Shown here one piece after another: positions 1 to 5,600 of a DNA stretch of 10,033 nucleotides. The translations under genes and the position numbers were made by a program. Each line of letters starts with the position of its first letter. Within the stretch, counting starts at the first letter, position 1. Below the pieces are notes generated by a model. It saw only the letters and a list, made by a program, of their open reading frames with translations, was not told where the DNA came from and ran no database searches. Source of the stretch: an uncultured Eubacteriales bacterium (GTDB lineage Bacteria; Bacillota; Clostridia; Christensenellales; Borkfalkiaceae); the NCBI GenBank assembly GCA_949745625.1, contig CATJZR010000137.1:1-10033 (forward strand), given 5' to 3'.

Positions 1-11
1 ATATCTGTCAA

Positions 12-144
12 GTATTAAGTGTTATACTGTTTGCAAAATAATAAAATAAGTTTTTAAGCGTTCATAAAAAAATCGCATTAACATTAAAAAATTGAGTTGG
101 TTTTCCTTGACTTTATCCGTAGGAAAAACTATAATACTTAATAC
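12..144. repeat. 17-base inverted-repeat pair flanking an AT-rich spacer
   Basis: The left copy is at 12-28 (GTATTAAGTGTTATACT) and the right copy at 128-144 (ACTATAATACTTAATAC). The right copy matches the reverse complement of the left at 15 of 17 positions. The right copy covers the -10 box of the promoter at 107-135. The layout suits an operator bound at two sites in opposite orientation by a regulator encoded outside the window. Alternatively the pair could be terminal or recombination sequences of a mobile element. The match is clear, but its function is inferred. Confidence 0.45.
107..135 (+). promoter_or_regulatory. Sigma-A promoter, TTGACT-17-TATAAT
   Basis: The -35 TTGACT (107-112) and -10 TATAAT (130-135) are separated by 17 bases, so only one base departs from consensus. 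Transcription should begin near 142, giving the zinc-ribbon gene at 312 a leader of about 170 bases. The -10 lies inside the right copy of the inverted repeat, so repression there is plausible. Confidence 0.7.
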
Positions 145-311
145 AAACAAATGTTTATTTTTTGTGTTAATTTTGGGAAAGAATTACACAAAAAAGACGA
201 AAGAAAATGAAAAGACAGCAGATTTATAAAATTGGATTTAGGTAATAATTGAGTGGCTTCCCCCGTTTCCGCTCGTTGTTATTAAATGTAGCGATAAGGA
301 GATGAGTATAA
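145..311 (+). other. Untranslated leader with an AT-rich hairpin
   Basis: No convincing gene lies here. The arms at 158-172 (TTTTTTGTGTTAATT) and 182-195 (AATTACACAAAAAA) pair with a single bulged base around a loop of about nine bases, just downstream of the predicted transcription start. The structure lacks the GC content of a normal terminator. A 12-codon ORF (207-245) has only a weak SD-like stretch. The SD for the next gene, AAGGAG, is at 296-301. Confidence 0.35.
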
Positions 312-482
312 ATGTCGGAAAGTCTTGAAAACGTACAAATGTACTGTCCGAACTGCGGACAGCGGAACTGTGGCTATAAAAATGCCAAAGGGATTGTACT
401 TTTAAAATGTCGGAAGTGCAGCTGTTGTATTTCAAGTAAAAAAATGAAAGAGCGAAAAGTTGTAATAACGGTAAGTAAATAA
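312..482 (+). CDS. Small zinc-ribbon protein (56 aa)
   Basis: This short ORF has an AAGGAG SD at 296-301, ten bases before its ATG. The product holds two paired-cysteine knuckles: CPNC at residues 12-15 and CRKC at 33-36, with further cysteines at 20, 38 and 39. It is otherwise lysine and arginine rich, especially at the C-terminus. That layout suits a zinc ribbon binding nucleic acid or protein. It recalls, without proving membership, the short Com-like and cysteine-rich KTR proteins found on phages and conjugative transposons of Firmicutes. It sits 160 bases downstream of a good promoter and immediately upstream of a structured, terminator-tailed RNA, so the two may be one transcript. Function is unknown. 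Coding status rests on the SD, the regular cysteine spacing and the promoter. Confidence 0.65.
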   Translation: MSESLENVQMYCPNCGQRNCGYKNAKGIVLLKCRKCSCCISSKKMKERKVVITVSK

Positions 483-495
483 AATTTAATAATCG

Positions 496-663
496 CTTTA
501 TGAGCAAGCAAAGGTTTCGTAAAACCGAGTAATATCACCCGTACCTCTACTCATAAAGTAAGTGTTTGTAAGACGTATTTTGAAATACGTGAAAGCAAGG
601 AAAATAAGCCTTGACGAACAATAACCTGATTTAATTCGGGTTAAAGTCCGTCAAGGCTTTTTT
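496..663 (+). ncRNA. Candidate structured RNA ending in a terminator
   Basis: Several helices can be drawn by eye. CTTTATGAG (496-504) pairs perfectly with CTCATAAAG (550-558), enclosing a GGTTT/AAACC hairpin (513-526). Next is ACGTATT/AATACGT (573-590) with a TTGA loop. The 11-bp terminator stem at 606-659 follows. No ORF with an SD lies inside. It could be the structured 3' end of the zinc-ribbon mRNA or a separate small RNA; I see no convincing promoter of its own. It matches no RNA family I recognise. Confidence 0.45.
606..663 (+). terminator. Rho-independent terminator with a two-tier stem
   Basis: AAGCCTTGACG (606-616) pairs perfectly with CGTCAAGGCTT (649-659). A second inner stem is formed by 623-629 and 636-642 with one G-T pair. 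Six T residues follow the outer stem. It closes the zinc-ribbon and structured-RNA unit. Confidence 0.8.
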
Positions 664-697
664 GTTTTGAAATTAAAAAATATTTAATGCCTGATTT

Positions 698-820
698 GCA
701 ATAAGGGCAAAGGGAAGACTTGCGCTTAAGCGGCGTATCTTAATTTCTTTATCGGAAGAAATTATTAGTCGCTCGTCAAGCGTAAAGGGGTGTACCCTTT
801 TTTAGCTCTGCCCTTATTGC
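698..820 (+). ncRNA. Candidate multibranched leader RNA closed by a 12-bp helix
   Basis: GCAATAAGGGCA (698-709) pairs without mismatch with TGCCCTTATTGC (809-820). Inside, CGCTT (723-727) pairs with AAGCG (778-782), with further pairing of 732-735 to 770-773. That arm is capped by a 9-bp hairpin (741-749 with 756-764, loop TATCGG). A separate hairpin has AAAGGG (784-789) against CCCTTT (795-800). The nesting of four consistent helices is unlikely by chance. The element ends 79 bases before the ATG of the sigma-like gene and just before the SD-sequestering hairpin, so it may be a cis-acting leader. It matches no riboswitch class I recognise. Confidence 0.45.
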
Positions 821-858
821 GAGAGTACGGCTGAAAAGGTGGGACTTGCACATTATCT

Positions 859-893
859 ACTCCTTTGTCCGAATTAGCGTTCGGCAAAGGAGT
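859..893 (+). promoter_or_regulatory. SD-sequestering hairpin that also resembles a terminator
   Basis: ACTCCTTTG (859-867) pairs with CAAAGGAGT (885-893), extended by CCGAA/TTCGG (869-873 with 880-884) around a TTAGCG loop; T868 is bulged. The 3' arm contains AAAGGAG (886-892), the SD of the ATG at 900. A run of five T residues follows the stem. The same hairpin could therefore block translation, end transcription, or both, unless it is opened by the upstream RNA element, a protein or a ribosome. Confidence 0.6.
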
Positions 894-899
894 TTTTAT

Positions 900-1121
900 A
901 TGCAGGCAAATACGACCTACTATTTGTATGTCAAGGGGCAAAAGGTTGAAGTTAGCGAGGAAATTTACCGTGCTTATGTTAAACCGGAACGGAAACAGCG
1001 TATGCGTGATTATCGTGCGCAAGGCAAAGTTAGTTTTACTTCTATTGAAAGTCTGTCAGATAAAGGGTTTGAGATAGAAGATAAAACGCAGAATTTTGAA
1101 GCCGACTTAGTGTTGACTTAA
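900..1121 (+). CDS. Truncated sigma-70-like regulator of an integrative element (73 aa)
   Basis: The ATG at 900 has an AAAGGAG SD seven bases upstream. An in-frame TTG at 846 would begin before the hairpin and is less likely. The N-terminus (YYLYVKGQKVEVSEEIYRAY, residues 7-26) followed by a basic stretch resembles the start of the sigma-70-like regulators encoded by Firmicute conjugative transposons. Those are usually about 150-200 residues and end in a helix-turn-helix. Here translation stops at residue 73, after EADLVLT, and no such domain follows in any frame. It is probably a remnant, though a functional short form cannot be excluded. The family call is from memory of the N-terminal pattern. 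A likely promoter for the next gene overlaps its last codons. Confidence 0.5.
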   Translation: MQANTTYYLYVKGQKVEVSEEIYRAYVKPERKQRMRDYRAQGKVSFTSIESLSDKGFEIEDKTQNFEADLVLT

Positions 1122-1141
1122 TCGTAAAGTTGTAATAAAAT
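1113..1141 (+). promoter_or_regulatory. Probable promoter, TTGACT-17-TAAAAT
   Basis: TTGACT (1113-1118) overlaps the stop of the truncated sigma-like ORF, and TAAAAT (1136-1141) follows at 17 bases. The predicted start near 1148 coincides with the SD of the lipoprotein gene at 1157, so the leader would be only about nine bases. A TATAAA at 1141-1146 is an alternative -10 with a longer spacer. AT-rich DNA yields chance matches, hence the moderate confidence. Confidence 0.4.
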
Positions 1142-1156
1142 ATAAATGAGGTATAT

Positions 1157-1624
1157 ATGAAAAGAATAAGTATTTTATTGAGTATTTTATCAGCAACTTT
1201 GATTATACTTAGCGGTTGCATATTTGGTGGCGAAAAAATAGATTTAAATGAATACTATCAACAGGGGGAGACTTGGTGCATTTCATGTGATGATTCGGCG
1301 TTTAAGGTTTCTTATGGTTCCCGCAACGATAATTCAGTGCAAATAGATATTGATGTTCTTAAAAATTTGGTAAATGTAAATAATATCTATGTTTATTCAA
1401 AGGGTTATCGGATAATTTATAACAATAAGTTTTGTTGTGAGTCTGTGATTTCAATGCCTATGTTTATTCCTGTAGGGGTTTACGAATTGCCTATTGAAGA
1501 TAATAAAGTTTCTTTCACAATCATAACGGAAAAGGAAGATTTTAAGGGGTATATAAAAGTTTCAATTGAAGAAACGCCTACTTTGGACGGCGTAGTGCAA
1601 GGCATACGTTTTAATGTTTATTAA
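1157..1624 (+). CDS. Orphan lipoprotein of unknown function (155 aa)
   Basis: The N-terminus is a classic lipoprotein signal: MKR, a hydrophobic stretch at residues 4-18, then lipobox LSGC with the lipidated cysteine at position 21. The SD GAGG (1148-1151) lies five bases before the ATG. The mature part is about 135 residues with no transmembrane segment. It is rich in alternating hydrophobic and polar residues that suggest beta structure, and it has cysteines at 41, 44, 93 and 94 that could pair. I recognise no family. It should be anchored on the outer face of the membrane. It has its own terminator and probably its own promoter, so it is a one-gene unit. Its position beside a toxin locus allows, but does not prove, an orphan immunity or surface role. 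Confidence 0.75.
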   Translation: MKRISILLSILSATLIILSGCIFGGEKIDLNEYYQQGETWCISCDDSAFKVSYGSRNDNSVQIDIDVLKNLVNVNNIYVYSKGYRIIYNNKFCCESVISMPMFIPVGVYELPIEDNKVSFTIITEKEDFKGYIKVSIEETPTLDGVVQGIRFNVY

Positions 1625-1643
1625 ATAATAATTTGCAATATTG

Positions 1644-1676
1644 ATAACGGGGGAATTCAATTCTCCCGTTATTTTA
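1644..1676 (+). terminator. Rho-independent terminator of the lipoprotein gene
   Basis: A 12-bp stem (1644-1655 with 1661-1672, one G-T pair) with loop TTCAA is followed by TTTTA. Only three bases separate it from the SD of the next gene, so that gene depends on readthrough or on a start site I cannot place. Confidence 0.8.
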
Positions 1677-1689
1677 TTTAGGAGGATTT

Positions 1690-2504
1690 ATGGTTAATAT
1701 AAGGACAGTAGAATACGAATATAAAATGATTTCATCATTTTTTGATAATTTGAAAAAACCGCATATATATGATGAAATAAAAGAAGTTGTTTTAGGTATA
1801 AAAAAAGCAAACGAGGTAAAGAACGGGCAAAAAATACTAAAATTGCATAGGTTTCTTATTTTAGTGGTTGGAGCAACTAAAAATTTGTCAATTACAAGTA
1901 TTTTAAATTCTTTTTCTTTCGTGTCGGTAATAAAGCGTTAATAAAATTAAAAGATAAGTATAGTAAAATCATAAAAATAATAGACTTAAAACAATATGCA
2001 AGTTGTTTTGAAATATTAGATTTATGTAAAAAAGAAAAAGATTTGTTTACGAGGTTTTTCTTTTTTGTAGTGGCGGGGGTATTAATGAATTATCATTTTT
2101 ATGACTATGTTGTTTTACCGATATATTTATTTGATAATTTAGACAAAATAAAAGACAAACAGATAAGAGTCTGCTTTTTAGATGGTTTGATACGGAACAG
2201 CTTGAAAAAGCATAATATTTATTTGAAAGAAAACATCATTAAAACTTATCAGGAAAATAAAATTTATTTTACTTCGAATGGTATCAAAAATATTTGGCTG
2301 TTTGGCTCGATAAGCAAAGAGCAATATAATGATTTTAGTGATATTGACATGGTAATCGATTGTGATAACTATGTGGAAATTTTAGAAGCGATTTTGCTAA
2401 TATCAAAATTTAATAAAAAGCATTTTGATAAAAAAAGCGATATGCATGTATATGAGAATTTTGTTGAACACAATCCAACAGTAAAATTGTTTAAATTGAT
2501 TTAA
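1690..2504 (+). pseudogene. Frameshifted nucleotidyltransferase-fold gene
   Basis: Reading starts at ATG 1690 behind a perfect AGGAGG (1680-1685) and stops at 1941. A second frame is open from 1881 to 2504. Restoring one base in the overlap, perhaps near the T run at 1911-1915, gives one 271-codon ORF. The C-terminal part carries the pol-beta nucleotidyltransferase signature. Numbered from the in-frame ATG at 2085, it has G74-S75, then D86-I-D88, and a third acidic site D119 in SDMHVY. The N-terminal part is unrecognised and helical-looking. Such enzymes transfer a nucleotide to a small molecule, RNA or protein; the target here is unknown. Alternatively the downstream part is expressed alone from ATG 2085, which has a GGGGG stretch seven bases before it. 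A sequencing error could also produce this. Confidence 0.6.
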
Positions 2505-2529
2505 AAAAAGCACTTTTGTGCTTTTTTTT
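2503..2529 (+). terminator. Terminator after the nucleotidyltransferase gene
   Basis: GCAC (2510-2513) and GTGC (2518-2521) form the GC part of a stem with loop TTTT. They are flanked by seven A residues upstream and eight T residues downstream, so it could act in both directions. It overlaps the stop codon at 2502-2504 and separates this unit from the RHS gene. Confidence 0.75.
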
Positions 2530-2627
2530 GTTTTTGACCCCCTCAAAACAGATTGATAACTTCCCAGTAATTAATAAGGGGATAAATTCTCAATATCCTA
2601 AATTAATTTATAAGGAGAAAAACAATT

Positions 2628-5600
2628 ATGAACAGAGGCTTAAAAAGCTACACAAAACAACTTACGCAGGAAGTAGGCTCTGCCAAAGCTTGCGTAAACA
2701 TAAACGAAAACGATGCGAATATGCACATCGTTTTTCCGCTTATCAAGACGGTAGGGCTTATGCCTTTCGAGGTAAACCTGATTTATACGCATCAGAACAG
2801 GGACGTTAAAGACGGATTTTTCGGCAAAGGTTTTAAAACCGATTGGTATTCCGAACTCGGCTGCCACGCCGACGATATGTGGCTGATAAATGCGGACGGC
2901 TCGCGCGAGGAATACGTGGACGGAGTTTTTAATCCCGAAACGCAACTTACGTTGCGGCAGCATCGCGATAGTTATGGAAGGGTGGACTTTTATTATGCGG
3001 AAGATAAAAACGGCAATAAAAAAAGCTATGGGCTTTATCTTACCGGGTATCCGGGTAGCGTTTATAACAAAAAAGGCAAAATTTCTGTTGATATGACGGC
3101 AGTAGATGGTACGCTCGATAACCATAAAGGCGACGTCGTCACGTTTACGAGAGGCGATAACGGACTTGTAAAAGAAGTCTGTTACAAGCATAACGAAACG
3201 GTAATTTTGACGGCGAATATAGTTTATGACTCTGCCGACAGGATAATTGCGGTAAGCTATAAAAAAAACAATGTCGAAATTGCAAAAACCAAAATTACAT
3301 ATTCGGCAAACACCGTAAAGCTTGAGGACGGAGTTTCGGGAGAGTTCGCTGAATTTACTTATTCCGGCAATAAAATAACTTCGTTCAAGGATATGTACGG
3401 GCGAACTACGGATATTGCTTATGCGGGTAAGCGAACTACCGTAACCGACTTTATGGGCTTTAAATCATATTTCATTTTCGATAATAACGATTTACTGCGC
3501 TACGAAATCACTTTTGACAGGGTACAGAATATTTTTTCCGTTACCGAAACGCATTACGACGTTAAAACAAAGCAGTTGCTGTCTCAAAGCTCGCCGATAA
3601 TTTCCAACGCGCGCAATCTGTTTACGGGCAGTATGACAGGCTTTAAAAAGGTAGGGAATAACGATATATCTATTTCTGCGGCAGACCGCCCCGATGACCT
3701 GTTTTCAAAAATATTAAACGGTACGGTTTGCAGGGTTACAGGCACGGGTATGCTTACATACGATATTCCGACGGGCGGCATAGCGTTCGAAAATATCACG
3801 GCGTCGATATTCGGTCGGTTGAAAAAAGGTAACGCTACTTTTTCGATATTGGCAAACAAGAATAGCGAAACGCGTTCGTTCGTCGATTGCGGCGACAATT
3901 TCGACCTTTTGACCGTCGGCATAAATGCGGAAAAATCCTTCGATTATATAAGAATCATTCTTATACTCGATAACGCTGAAATAGACCTTGGCGGCTTGCG
4001 TGTGCAGAAAAAAAGTCACGGCGCGATTTGCAGCTATGACTCTAACGGCAATTTAACGCAAGCCGCAGGCAGGGGAACGGGCGAATTTTTATACAATTCG
4101 AATAATTTGCCGTCGCGTTCCGTTGGTGCGGACTCTACGCTTATAAATTATGAATACGACTCGAAAAATAACCTTGTAAAAGCGACCACTGCGTACGGTG
4201 TTAAAATCGAAAATACGTACGATGCAGACAATAATCAAACAGTCCGCAAAATGACCGACACCGACAATCGCATTTTGGAAACTCAAAAAACCTATACGGG
4301 CGACGGTTTTGTAAAAACAGAAAAAGACGAACTTGGCAATATCACTTCCTACGAATATAATACGGACGGAAATATTACTAAAATAACCGACGCTTTGGGA
4401 GCGGTCACGCAGCTTAGCTACGGCGGCGACGGGCTTATTAAAGAATTAATATCCGGTACCGCAAAAGCAGCATATCAATATAACGCTAAAAAAATGCTGC
4501 AGAAAGCAACGCTTGCAAACGGTTGCGAATATTCGTTCGTTTACGACGCATTAAATCGCCTTACCGAGGTCGGGCTTAACGGCATTGCGGTGTTCAGATT
4601 TTTATATGATGAGACTACAGGGCAGCTTGCAGAGCAGATTTACGGCAGCGGCGACAGCTTTGTGTTCGATTATAATTCCGACGGGAATATTTCCAGGGTA
4701 AGCTACAGGGGAAGAGAGGGCGCGACTGCCACGGAAAGATATAGTTATATTTATAATGAATTAAAGCAGCTTAAAAAAATTGTGGACGGCAGAGGTAAAT
4801 TAATCCGCAGCTTCGTTTACGACGAAGATGGCAATGTGGAATCGATTTGCGAAAGTGACGCAGTCGTTTCGTTTAATTACGACTCTTTCGGGAACGTCAA
4901 CAGCAGTTCTGTCGGCTTGGACGAAAGGACCGTTTATCAGTCTTGTAACGGTGCGGCGAGTTCGAAAGGCGCACACCCCGAAGCTATTGTCGGCGCGTTC
5001 GGAAAAAACAACTTTATCGCAACCTTTGCACAAAACGATTTGCTTGTGCGCGGCAACTTGGGTTTTTCTCCCGTAAGTAAAGCCGACTGTACAATGGACG
5101 GTATTATTCCCTGCGCAAGAGTAACTAAAAATAATGCTTTAAGATACTATCCGGATATACGCCCCATGCACTCGTCCGAATGTGATTGCGTAATGTTTTG
5201 GTTTAAACCCGAGGCGCCGAGAAGTACGTTTTACATACTTTATGAAATTCCCGCGACGGGTCAAAGCTGGATAGGCGTTGAATCGCAGCGCGGTACGGTT
5301 ACGCTTACCGTTCGCGACGCGAAAGGCAACAAAACCGAACTGTTAAGAAGTAAAAAACAGATAATCGACGGTTGGAATTTCTTTGCGCTGAACGTATATA
5401 CAAGAAACGATAACGGCTTGTCGGGCGTAACTGAGTACAGTATAACGCTGAACGGAGATACGCAGATATACAAGAAAGAAGGCGCGGGCTTTGACGTAAA
5501 TTTAACGCCAACTACTATGTTTTGTGTATGTTGCGATACGGATAATAGCTATTATAATATGGAAGGCTATATAGCTGCGCTTTGTATCGCGCCGAGAACG

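Noticed and set aside
207..245. 12-codon ORF in the first leader, possible leader peptide
   Set aside because: It has only a weak SD, no obvious regulatory codons and no terminator alternative positioned to make attenuation likely.
238..507. 89-codon minus-strand ORF opposite the zinc-ribbon gene
   Set aside because: It has no SD, and the plus strand has a cysteine-patterned ORF with a good SD and promoter in the same place.
765..1022. 85-codon minus-strand ORF over the leader and sigma-like gene
   Set aside because: It has no recognisable motif and overlaps paired RNA arms and a better-supported plus-strand gene.
1905..1920. Programmed -1 frameshift site in the nucleotidyltransferase gene
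   Set aside because: The T run does not fit a classic X-XXY-YYZ slippery heptamer, and I saw no downstream stimulatory stem; mutation or sequencing error is simpler.
2530..2627. Promoter for the RHS gene
   Set aside because: TTGACC (2534-2539) and TTGATA (2553-2558) occur, but neither has a convincing -10 at 16-18 bases.
2516..2809. 97-codon plus-strand ORF at the start of the RHS gene
   Set aside because: It begins inside the terminator T tract and lies in another frame of the RHS N-terminus, without an SD.
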